Origin: JAAYLU01 sp964458805
GTDB taxonomy: Bacteria; Synergistota; Synergistia; Synergistales; Aminobacteriaceae
DNA: 17,772 nucleotides
Assembly: GCA_964458805.1 (NCBI GenBank)
Contig: CAYWKH010000040.1
Span: 1-17,772 of the forward strand
Direction: 5' to 3'
A model generated the notes under the pieces. It searched no databases, was not told the DNA's origin, and was given only the letters and a program-made list of their open reading frames with translations. Within the stretch, counting starts at the first letter, position 1; each line of letters begins with the position of its first letter. Positions 1 to 6,169 of the stretch are shown one piece after another. A program made the position numbers and the translations under genes.

Positions 1-515
1 ATATAACCATCCGCCTTGTAGCCCATCGCGACCGAGTACAGCGGCCGATAGCCATCGGGGATGCGCAGCACTGCCAGTTGTTTCTCGTCCTCGAAGAAAA
101 ACCTCGCGAGACCTATCCAACAGGTACCGATATCCAGCGACTCCGCTGCCACGAGCATGTTCTGGATCGCCGCCGAACAGTCCACCAGTGCGGACAAGGG
201 CGGCTCGTCCGGGTGAGTCCCCGACACCACGATTACGGTCGGGGCATTGTGAAACAGGTGGTATCCGTCCTTCCCCGCGAGATTCCTGACCCACTCGAGC
301 GAGGAACGGCTCATCCTGTCCACTGCGAAGTCGCTCATCCGGTCCAGCATCTCCCTGTCCTGGATGACGAGGAAGTGCCACGGCTGGCGGTTATGGCCGC
401 TCGGCGCCCACAATCCGGCCTCGATAATGGAATTAAGCTCCCCCTCGGAAATCTGCGAAGGCTTGAAACGCCTGACGCTACGTCTGTTTTTTATCGTATT
501 CAGCGTCTGATTTAT
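1..515 (-). CDS. Nitroreductase family protein (FMN), 3' end outside window
   Basis: This is an oxygen-insensitive-type nitroreductase: such flavoproteins use FMN and NAD(P)H to reduce nitro groups, quinones or similar substrates in the cytosol; the physiological substrate here is unknown. The visible 171 codons show the N-terminal FMN-binding signature NRRSVRRF (residues 10-17), the segment APSGHNRQPWHF (about 37-48), and a C-terminal GTCWIGLARF-like segment followed by PDGYRPLYSVAMGYK. The family is usually around 170-200 residues, so only a short tail is missing. The start is unusual. An in-frame TAG lies at 530-528 and no ATG, GTG or TTG occurs before codon 35, which is past the FMN motif. 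The ATA at 515-513 has an AGGGGGG ribosome site 7 bases upstream and gives the expected N-terminus (xNQTLNTIKNRRS). ATT at 521 or CTG at 503 are the alternatives. It is divergent from the lytic transglycosylase gene. Family call is firm; start codon is inference. Confidence 0.87.
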   Translation of the reverse strand, partial: MNQTLNTIKNRRSVRRFKPSQISEGELNSIIEAGLWAPSGHNRQPWHFLVIQDREMLDRMSDFAVDRMSRSSLEWVRNLAGKDGYHLFHNAPTVIVVSGTHPDEPPLSALVDCSAAIQNMLVAAESLDIGTCWIGLARFFFEDEKQLAVLRIPDGYRPLYSVAMGYKADGY

Positions 516-558
516 TGGAATTCCCCCCTAAAAAGAAATGTATTTCTGCGTTACCCTG

Positions 559-567
559 TGATAGAAT
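559..567 (+). promoter_or_regulatory. Candidate extended -10 promoter for the lytic transglycosylase
   Basis: TGaTAGAAT forms an extended -10 element (TGnTATAAT consensus with one mismatch), about 85 bases upstream of the ATG at 652. No good -35 is present, which fits an extended -10 promoter. It lies on the same bases as the opposing nitroreductase -10. Confidence 0.4.
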
Positions 568-591
568 ACCCCGAAATGCGAAAGAGGTCAC
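563..591 (-). promoter_or_regulatory. Candidate sigma-70 promoter for the nitroreductase gene
   Basis: On the - strand GTGACC (591-586, 4 of 6 to TTGACA) is followed 17 bases later by TATTCT (568-563, 4 of 6 to TATAAT), about 50 bases before the nitroreductase start. The -10 overlaps the -10 of the opposing gene, so the two promoters would compete. Matches are moderate; no other signal supports it. Confidence 0.35.
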
Positions 592-651
592 GTCGCATTC
601 TGTCTCAAACTCTCTGCGGATGTTTTTCCCTGCAGAAAGGAGTGTATCACA

Positions 652-1239
652 ATGAGAAACCGAATCAACGTCGTTTGTACTTTGCTTTTACTATCGTTTT
701 TTTCACCCGGAATGCAGCGGGCAACCGCTGCCCCCTTTGCCGGCAGCCCCGAGTACAGGTCGATGGAGGGTTATAGGTCGGCAAAGGATCAGCAAAAAAG
801 AGTCCAGGCTATCGAGAGTTACTTCAGACGAGTCTCCCCGAAGGTCACCGCTGCCAACGCCTCCCTGTACGCAGGATACATCGAAAGATACTCCCAGCAA
901 TACAAGGTGGATCCCTTTCTGGTCGCAGCAATCCTGGTCAAAGAGTCAACCGTCAAGGCAAACGCAGTCAGCAGGGGCAATTACGGGCTGATGCAGATCA
1001 ACTGGAAGGCGAACGGGCCTTGGATTAGACGGACGTTTTCCATCAGCGACAAAAACCAGGTGCTGTCCCCCGATAACAACATACGCATAGGAACCTGCAT
1101 AATCGCGTCGAAGATCCGCGACACCAGGGGCGATGTCGACAAGGCGCTGGACAGGTATCGAGGGCGTTCCCTGCTATCCTACCGCAACGGCGTAATGAAA
1201 CACTACCAGGCGATCTACGGCCTGTTCTCGCGTCGCTGA
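652..1239 (+). CDS. Secreted lytic transglycosylase (SLT domain)
   Basis: This is a peptidoglycan-cleaving lytic transglycosylase acting outside the cytoplasmic membrane; such enzymes cut the MurNAc-GlcNAc bond and leave 1,6-anhydroMurNAc. Residues 1-27 are a classic signal peptide: basic MRNR, hydrophobic core to about residue 20, and a small-residue cleavage region ending ATAA. The SLT fold follows from about residue 70: AAILVKEST holds the predicted catalytic Glu98, then GNYGLMQIN (the GLMQ motif of the family) and the NIRIGTCIIASK helix. At 195 aa it is a minimal, single-domain member with no LysM or other wall-binding module. The start is supported by AAAGGAG at 636-642, 9 bases before the ATG. 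The next gene starts 22 bases after its stop. Whether it is a housekeeping enzyme or part of a secretion apparatus cannot be said from this window. Confidence 0.88.
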   Translation: MRNRINVVCTLLLLSFFSPGMQRATAAPFAGSPEYRSMEGYRSAKDQQKRVQAIESYFRRVSPKVTAANASLYAGYIERYSQQYKVDPFLVAAILVKESTVKANAVSRGNYGLMQINWKANGPWIRRTFSISDKNQVLSPDNNIRIGTCIIASKIRDTRGDVDKALDRYRGRSLLSYRNGVMKHYQAIYGLFSRR

Positions 1240-1261
1240 GCCGGTTTTCAAAACCTGGCGC

Positions 1262-2377
1262 ATGTCGTTTATCATCGATGCAGTCGTCCTTGCGGCCGGC
1301 TACTCCAGCCGCATGGGTTTTTTCAAGCCCATCTCCCCCCTGAACGGCGTCTCGCCCCTGCGAAGGGTTGTGACCTCCCTTAAGGATGCCGGTACCAGGG
1401 AGGTAGTGGTGGTGACCGGTTACCGCGGGGAAGAGACCGCCGAGTTCGCCGTGCGTCTCGGAGCGGTGGCGGTTGAAAACCCGCTGTTTCCGCAGGGCAT
1501 GTTTTCTTCCGTGAGGGCGGGCGTCTGTGCCCTGGCGCGAGGTTTCGACGCGTTTTTTCTGCTGCCGGTCGATATCCCGTCTGTACGGACAGACACCCTG
1601 CGAATCCTGGCTGCGAAAGCGTCCCGGCATGGGATTATCCACCCGGTTTTCCTGGGAGAGCGCGGCCATCCTCCGTTGATCGGTGCTTCCATCACCCCTC
1701 ATATCCTGGCTTCGTCAGGAGAGGGCGGCCTTCGCGCGGTCTTCGGATCATGCGGGGCCGTTGCCGAGGACGTTCCGGTTACGGACGAGGGAATTCTCCT
1801 CGATATGGATACTCCGGAGGACTACGAGGTCTTGCGACGCCGTTGCAAGCGGCTGTGGCTTCCTTCGCGGCGGGAGGAGACTGCGCTGTGGCAGTCCGCC
1901 GGAACTCCTGCCCGCGTTCGGCGTCACTGCGAGATGGTCTCCTCGGTGAGCCTGTCGCTCGGTCTGGCCCTGGCCGGTCGCGGACTCAAGGTGAACCTGC
2001 CGCTGTTGCGCGGCGCCGCCCTGTTTCACGACGTGTGCAGGCACGAAAAGGATCACGCCGCTGCCGGCGCAACCTTCCTGGAGCACAACGGCTTTCCCCG
2101 GCTCGCCAGGATAGCCTCCGGACACAAGGACCTCCCGGCGAACGCCCCGATCGAGGCAAGGATAGTGTACCTCGCCGACAAGCTGGTGAAGGACACCGGA
2201 CTTGTCACCCTGGAGGAACGCATGGAGATGATGAGGTCGGCCTACGGAGAGGACTCGGCCGCGTGGAGGTCGATCCGGGGAAAATTCGCCCGGGCGAGAA
2301 GGACCTCGCGCATGATCGAGAGGGCGACGGGGTTCGATCTGCACAATTTGCTAAAATTCCGTGGAAAGGGCATCTAG
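1262..2377 (+). CDS. MocA/MobA-like molybdopterin nucleotidyltransferase fused to an HD-domain hydrolase
   Basis: Two domains are visible. Residues 1 to about 195 form an NTP-transferase of the MobA/MocA group, which attaches CMP or GMP to molybdopterin: AVVLAAGYSSRMG (7-19) is the nucleotide loop, followed by K22, N73 with QGMFSS (78-83), a metal-binding LLPVDIPS (Asp104) and DMDTPEDY (181-188). The LAAG form of the loop, rather than LAGG, favours a CTP-using MocA-type enzyme making molybdopterin cytosine dinucleotide, the cofactor of many bacterial xanthine-dehydrogenase relatives. Residues about 215-371 form an HD phosphohydrolase: RRHCEMV (His222), LFHDVCR (His256-Asp257), GHKD (His288) and YLADKLV (Asp306) are the expected metal ligands. 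What the HD domain cleaves is unknown. The gene sits directly upstream of two molybdenum hydroxylase enzymes, which supports a cofactor role. No Shine-Dalgarno is visible before the ATG; coupling to the upstream gene is possible. Confidence 0.85.
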   Translation: MSFIIDAVVLAAGYSSRMGFFKPISPLNGVSPLRRVVTSLKDAGTREVVVVTGYRGEETAEFAVRLGAVAVENPLFPQGMFSSVRAGVCALARGFDAFFLLPVDIPSVRTDTLRILAAKASRHGIIHPVFLGERGHPPLIGASITPHILASSGEGGLRAVFGSCGAVAEDVPVTDEGILLDMDTPEDYEVLRRRCKRLWLPSRREETALWQSAGTPARVRRHCEMVSSVSLSLGLALAGRGLKVNLPLLRGAALFHDVCRHEKDHAAAGATFLEHNGFPRLARIASGHKDLPANAPIEARIVYLADKLVKDTGLVTLEERMEMMRSAYGEDSAAWRSIRGKFARARRTSRMIERATGFDLHNLLKFRGKGI

Positions 2378-2393
2378 ACACTTTACTTTGCTT

Positions 2394-2401
2394 GTTATAA
2401 A
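2394..2401 (+). promoter_or_regulatory. Candidate promoter of the molybdenum hydroxylase operon
   Basis: TGtTATAAA (from 2393/2394) resembles an extended -10 element. TAGACA at 2375-2380 is a possible -35 but the spacing is only 15 bases. It lies in the 97-base gap ahead of the first hydroxylase gene, the only gap with AT-rich sequence before the operon. The following leader holds AGAGA-gtgg-TCTCT, a short inverted repeat that could be an operator or RNA hairpin. Confidence 0.35.
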
Positions 2402-2474
2402 GTTAGAGAGTGGTCTCTTCCCATCAAGGGAGAAATAATATAGCTGTCGAACTACGGAATAAAGGGGGAGGAAA

Positions 2475-3302
2475 ATGAGTACAGTTCAATGGTACTTTCC
2501 GGATACAATTGATGAAGCCATCATGTATCTCGGAAGAGAGAAGGTAGTGCCCCACGGTGGAGGCACCAGCCTGCTCAAGAGCGGCATAGCCTCTCTCAAC
2601 GGGCTGGTGGATCTGTCGAAGCTGGGTTTGGACTCATTGAAGATGGACAAGGGGATTCTGGAGACGGGCGCCGGCCTGACCTACGGTGAGATTGCGGACA
2701 GCCTTGCCAACCTTCATCCGGACTGTATTCTGGGGAAAGCCCTGGGCACCGCCGCCTCCACCCCGATGAGGAACCGTATAACGGTCGGAGGGTCCGCCTC
2801 CGTGTTCCCTCTGTGGTCCGACCTGATAGGGGCCATGGCGGTGCTGAACGCGAGCATCTGCGTCGAGGGGAAAAATGCCGGGACCTACGACTTGAACTCC
2901 TGGCTGGCGGACAGGTCGCTCCGGCAGGGCAGCCTTATCATCTCCCTGTTCTACCCCGACCCTGTGGACTGGATCTCGTACTACCACCGGGAGACCAGGG
3001 TGGACTTCGATTACCCCTCCTTCACTGTATCCATCCTGGCGCGGAAGAACGGCAGCCGGGTCGAAAAGGTCCGGGTGGCGGTTTCCGGCGGACTCGACAG
3101 GGTTCGTCGTCTCGGCGAACTTGAGGAGAAGCTATCGGGGGCCGATGTCTCTACCGTCGACAAGATCGACGTCAAGAGGATGGCGACAATGGAGTTCGGC
3201 AGGAAGCCCGCCGGGTCGCCAGAGTACCTGTCGGAGATGGCCGCACTGCAGGTCGAAAGAGGATTGAGCGCTGTGCTGTTGGGAGAGGTGGGGTCCAGAT
3301 GA
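2475..3302 (+). CDS. Molybdenum hydroxylase FAD-binding subunit (YgfM/CoxM-like)
   Basis: This is the FAD subunit of a three-part xanthine-dehydrogenase-family enzyme; it takes electrons from the 2Fe-2S subunit and passes them to NAD or another acceptor. The sequence has the two FAD-binding signatures of the family: PHGGGTSL (about residues 26-33) and RNRITVGGSASVFPLWSDL (about 99-117, the equivalent of the RNxATxGGNxxxxxxxSD motif). A typical C-terminal CO-dehydrogenase flavoprotein domain follows from about residue 165. At 275 aa it has the length of stand-alone subunits such as E. coli YgfM. A strong GGGGGAGG (2464-2471) precedes the ATG. Its stop codon overlaps the next start (ATGA at 3299-3302), so the 2Fe-2S subunit is probably translationally coupled. 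The protein lacks an N-terminal 2Fe-2S domain, unlike the fused FAD protein at 12918. Confidence 0.9.
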   Translation: MSTVQWYFPDTIDEAIMYLGREKVVPHGGGTSLLKSGIASLNGLVDLSKLGLDSLKMDKGILETGAGLTYGEIADSLANLHPDCILGKALGTAASTPMRNRITVGGSASVFPLWSDLIGAMAVLNASICVEGKNAGTYDLNSWLADRSLRQGSLIISLFYPDPVDWISYYHRETRVDFDYPSFTVSILARKNGSRVEKVRVAVSGGLDRVRRLGELEEKLSGADVSTVDKIDVKRMATMEFGRKPAGSPEYLSEMAALQVERGLSAVLLGEVGSR

Positions 3303-3766
3303 ACGGGTCATTTGTGGTTAACGGACGCTCCGTCGAGTGGTCGTTCGAGCCCGACGCGACTTTGCTCGACGTGCTCCGGGACAACGGGCACCCGGAGGTT
3401 CACAGGGGGTGCGACGAGGGCTCATGCGGTGCCTGTTCGGTGCTGCTTGACGGGAAGCTGGTCAATTCCTGCCAGGTATTCGCGGCCTCCGCTACAGGGA
3501 AGGATATTCTGACGATCGCGGGCATCGGCACCATTCACGAGCCTCACCCGCTGCAGAGCGCCTTCGTGGAGACCGGGGCGATTCAGTGCGGGTTCTGCAC
3601 CCCGGCCATGATACTGGCTGCTCTCGCTCTGCTGCGCAAGAATCCCAACCCGACTGACGAGGCCATTCGCTCCGCGCTTGACGGGAACTACTGCCGGTGC
3701 ACTGGCTACGTAAAGATCATAGAGGCGGTTCGTCTCGCTTCGAGGAGGATGAGCGCGCATGACTGA
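3299..3766 (+). CDS. Molybdenum hydroxylase [2Fe-2S] subunit
   Basis: This is the small electron-transfer subunit with two [2Fe-2S] clusters, linking the molybdenum centre to FAD. The N-terminal plant-ferredoxin-type cluster has Cys38, Cys43, Cys46 and Cys58 (GCDEGSCGACSVLLDGK and NSC). The C-terminal four-helix cluster has Cys97 and Cys100 (QCGFCTP) and Cys132 and Cys134 (NYCRCTGY). All eight ligands are present and the 155-aa length is normal. It overlaps the FAD subunit gene by 4 bases and the large subunit gene by 8 bases, so the three are coupled and presumably made in equal amounts. GAGGAGG near its 3' end supplies the ribosome site for the large subunit. Closest functional analogues are XdhC-type subunits and the small-subunit domain of E. 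coli XdhD. Confidence 0.95.
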   Translation: MNGSFVVNGRSVEWSFEPDATLLDVLRDNGHPEVHRGCDEGSCGACSVLLDGKLVNSCQVFAASATGKDILTIAGIGTIHEPHPLQSAFVETGAIQCGFCTPAMILAALALLRKNPNPTDEAIRSALDGNYCRCTGYVKIIEAVRLASRRMSAHD

Positions 3767-6080
3767 CCTCAACGTCGTTGGAAAATCTCTCGAGAAGGTT
3801 GATTCACTCTCCCTCGCCTGCGGAACGGCCCGCTACGCGTCGGACTGCGTGATTCAAGATCCCCTGTTCCTGGCATTCGCACTGTCCGACACTGCCCACG
3901 CGGAGCTCCATTCGGTCGACGACTCGAAGGCGCGAGAGGTCAAGGGCGTGGTGGACGTGTTCCATGCCTTCAACACCGACTCCGGCCTCTTCTCCACTGC
4001 CGGGCAGGGATTCCCCGAGCCCTCCCCCTACGACACTCGCCTGTTCAACAAGAGGGTGCGCTTCGTGGGGGAGATCGTGGGCGCGGTGCTCGCCGAGAGC
4101 ATGGAGGCAGCGCGCGCAGGCGCGGCGGCGATAAAGCTGAAGTACTCGGAGCTGCCTCCGCTGTTCGACCCTGAGAAGTCGATGGACGCGGATTCCCCGA
4201 AACTGCACGGAGACAGCGATGCCTACGCCCCTCTCCCGGTTGCATACCGCCCGGAGGAGAACGTCGCGGGAGAGGTGCTCTTCTCCTACGGGGACCTCGA
4301 GAAGGGGTTTGCCGCCGCGGATTTCGTGGTGGAGGACAGCTACAGGACCCACCAGGCCTCGCACTGCGCCCTCGAGCCGCACAACGCCTCGGCATACTTC
4401 GACGAGAGAGGGAGGCTAGTGCTGATGGTATCCACCCAGGTGCCTTTCCACTCAAGACGCATTGTCAGCAGAGCGCTCGGCATCCCCGGACACATGATCC
4501 GGGTGATAAAACCTAGGATAGGCGGCGGTTTCGGCGGCAAGCAGGAGGTCCTGGTGGAGCTCTACGCGGCTCTTGCGGCATGGAAGCACAAGAGAAACGT
4601 CCGCGCGGAGATGACGCGCTCCCAGGTCTTCACCTCGGCCAGGACCCGCCACCCGATGCGAGTGCGCATAAAGACCGGGGTCAAGCGCGACGGGGCGATC
4701 ACCGCGATGGACATGAACGACGTCATGAACAGCGGGGCCTACGGCGCTCACGCCCTCACCGTCCTTTCGAACGCCGCCTCCAAGGTCCTGCCGCTCTTCA
4801 ACAAGATCGAGAACCTGAACTTCACCGGCAGGTCCGTCTACACCAACCTCCCGGTCGGAGGGGCGTACAGGGGCTACGGGGCGACCCAGGGGTACTTCCC
4901 TTTCAACCAGCACATGGACGAGATCTCGCGAAGGCTTGGGGTGGACTTCCTCGAGTACGTCAAGAAGCACCACATAAGGGTGGGCGAGACCTCGGCCGTC
5001 TTCGAGGCCATCGGCGAGGGCACGGAGGGCGTAAGCCAGATAATCAAATCGTGCAAGCTGGACGAGTGCATCGACAGGGGCGCGAAGGAGATACGCTGGC
5101 AAGAGCTGCGAGGCAAGAGGGTGACCAACGGGCCGGTGGTCAAGGGCGTGGGCGCTGCGGTCGCCATGCAGGGCTCGGGTATTCCTCAGGTGGACATGGC
5201 TAGCGCTTCCATGAAGATGAACGACGACGGATCGTTCAACCTGATGGTCGGGGCCACCGACATCGGCACCGGCTCCGACACGATACTGTCGCAGATTGCG
5301 GCGGAGACGCTCAACGTCCCCCTTGAGAAGATCATACCGCTGTCGTCGGACACGGACCTCACCCCCTTCGACGTCGGTGCGTACGCCTCGTCCACAACCT
5401 ACGTATCCGGCAGGGCGGTGCTCCTCTGCGCGGAGAAGGTGCGCGACCAGATACTCTCGGTGGCCTCCGCGATGACCGGAACTCCGGCGGAGCAGCTGTC
5501 GCCGGCCGAGAGCCGCGTTGTGAACAGGACCACCGGCGAGGAGGTCTCCTTCTCGCAGATAGCCTGCCACTCCCTGTACAGCAAGGACCAGTTCCAGATC
5601 CAGGCGTCCGCGTCCTTCACGGGGACCGAGTCGCCCCCGCCCTTCGCGGCGCAGTTCGCCGAGGTCGACGTGGACACGGAGACCGGCAGGGTGCGGGTGG
5701 TGAAGTTCGTGTCCGTCGTGGACTGCGGACAGGCGATCAACCCGAAGCTGGCCGAGGGCCAGGTCGACGGCGCGGCCCTGAACGGGATAAGCTTCGCGCT
5801 TACCGAACAGTACCTGTACAACCAGAAGGGCGTCATGACCAACAGCTCCTTCTGGGACTACAAGATCTACGGCACGCTTGACATGCCCGAGATGGTGACC
5901 GTGGTGCTCGACTCCAACGAGCCCTCCGGCCCGTACGGGGCGAAGTCGGTGTCCGAGATCGGCATCAACTGCCCCGCGCCCGCGATAGCAAACGCCGTCT
6001 ACGACGCGATAGGCGTCCGCATCTACGACCTTCCGCTGACGCCGGAGAAGGTGCTTAAGGCGATCAGGTCGCGCGCCTAG
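3759..6080 (+). CDS. Molybdenum hydroxylase large (Mo-binding) subunit, first copy, XdhD/SDMH-like
   Basis: This 773-aa protein is the molybdopterin-binding catalytic subunit of a xanthine-dehydrogenase-family hydroxylase, which inserts water-derived oxygen into an N-heterocycle. The a/b-hammerhead domain spans about residues 15-130, and the molybdenum domains fill the rest. Key motifs: GGGFGGKQ (255-262), GGAYRGYGATQG (Arg371), ATDIGTG (499-505), and GPYGAKSVSEIG with the predicted catalytic Glu733. Compared with bovine xanthine dehydrogenase the residue after FGGK is Gln262 instead of Glu802, the Gln767 position is Ala200, and GQG is GTG (503-505); Arg880 and Glu1261 equivalents are kept. 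This pattern resembles the E. coli XdhD / selenium-dependent molybdenum hydroxylase group more than classical xanthine dehydrogenase. That group is known from purine-degrading anaerobes and is linked to YgfK and SsnA, both encoded next. Substrate and selenium dependence cannot be read from sequence. Confidence 0.9.
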   Translation: MTDLNVVGKSLEKVDSLSLACGTARYASDCVIQDPLFLAFALSDTAHAELHSVDDSKAREVKGVVDVFHAFNTDSGLFSTAGQGFPEPSPYDTRLFNKRVRFVGEIVGAVLAESMEAARAGAAAIKLKYSELPPLFDPEKSMDADSPKLHGDSDAYAPLPVAYRPEENVAGEVLFSYGDLEKGFAAADFVVEDSYRTHQASHCALEPHNASAYFDERGRLVLMVSTQVPFHSRRIVSRALGIPGHMIRVIKPRIGGGFGGKQEVLVELYAALAAWKHKRNVRAEMTRSQVFTSARTRHPMRVRIKTGVKRDGAITAMDMNDVMNSGAYGAHALTVLSNAASKVLPLFNKIENLNFTGRSVYTNLPVGGAYRGYGATQGYFPFNQHMDEISRRLGVDFLEYVKKHHIRVGETSAVFEAIGEGTEGVSQIIKSCKLDECIDRGAKEIRWQELRGKRVTNGPVVKGVGAAVAMQGSGIPQVDMASASMKMNDDGSFNLMVGATDIGTGSDTILSQIAAETLNVPLEKIIPLSSDTDLTPFDVGAYASSTTYVSGRAVLLCAEKVRDQILSVASAMTGTPAEQLSPAESRVVNRTTGEEVSFSQIACHSLYSKDQFQIQASASFTGTESPPPFAAQFAEVDVDTETGRVRVVKFVSVVDCGQAINPKLAEGQVDGAALNGISFALTEQYLYNQKGVMTNSSFWDYKIYGTLDMPEMVTVVLDSNEPSGPYGAKSVSEIGINCPAPAIANAVYDAIGVRIYDLPLTPEKVLKAIRSRA

Positions 6081-6107
6081 GGGCGTAGTCGAAAGTATGA
6101 CGATGAC

Positions 6108-6131
6108 CGCCGGAGACGCCTGTCTCCGGCG
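6108..6131 (+). terminator. Intergenic hairpin between first hydroxylase and ygfK
   Basis: CGCCGGAGAC and GTCTCCGGCG form a perfect 10-bp stem with a GCCT tetraloop, 27 bases after the large-subunit stop. It is followed by ATTTTAAA rather than a clean run of T, so it may be a leaky terminator, a 3'-end stabiliser or an RNase processing signal that lowers expression of the genes downstream. Confidence 0.6.
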
Positions 6132-6157
6132 ATTTTAAAGATAATGAAGAATAGGCT

Positions 6158-6162
6158 GGAGG
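6158..6162 (+). promoter_or_regulatory. Ribosome binding site fixing the YgfK start
   Basis: GGAGG ends 7 bases before ATG 6170. An in-frame GTG at 6164 lies only 1 base from it, too close to be used, so translation should start at 6170 with MSDIMRMIPF, as in E. coli YgfK. Confidence 0.8.
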
Positions 6163-6169
6163 TGTGACA

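Noticed and set aside
78..776. Open + strand frame crossing the nitroreductase gene and the divergent promoter region
   Set aside because: It is antisense to the nitroreductase and overlaps the start of the lytic transglycosylase in another frame; the protein is Arg/His-rich without any domain.
3759..6080. Possible selenocysteine use in the hydroxylase locus
   Set aside because: No in-frame TGA or SECIS-like arrangement was seen in these genes. In this enzyme group selenium is a labile cofactor, and its maturation genes (yqeB, yqeC, selD) are not in the window.
6164..6169. GTG at 6164 as the YgfK start
   Set aside because: Only 1 base from the ribosome site; ATG 6170 has ideal spacing and the family N-terminus.
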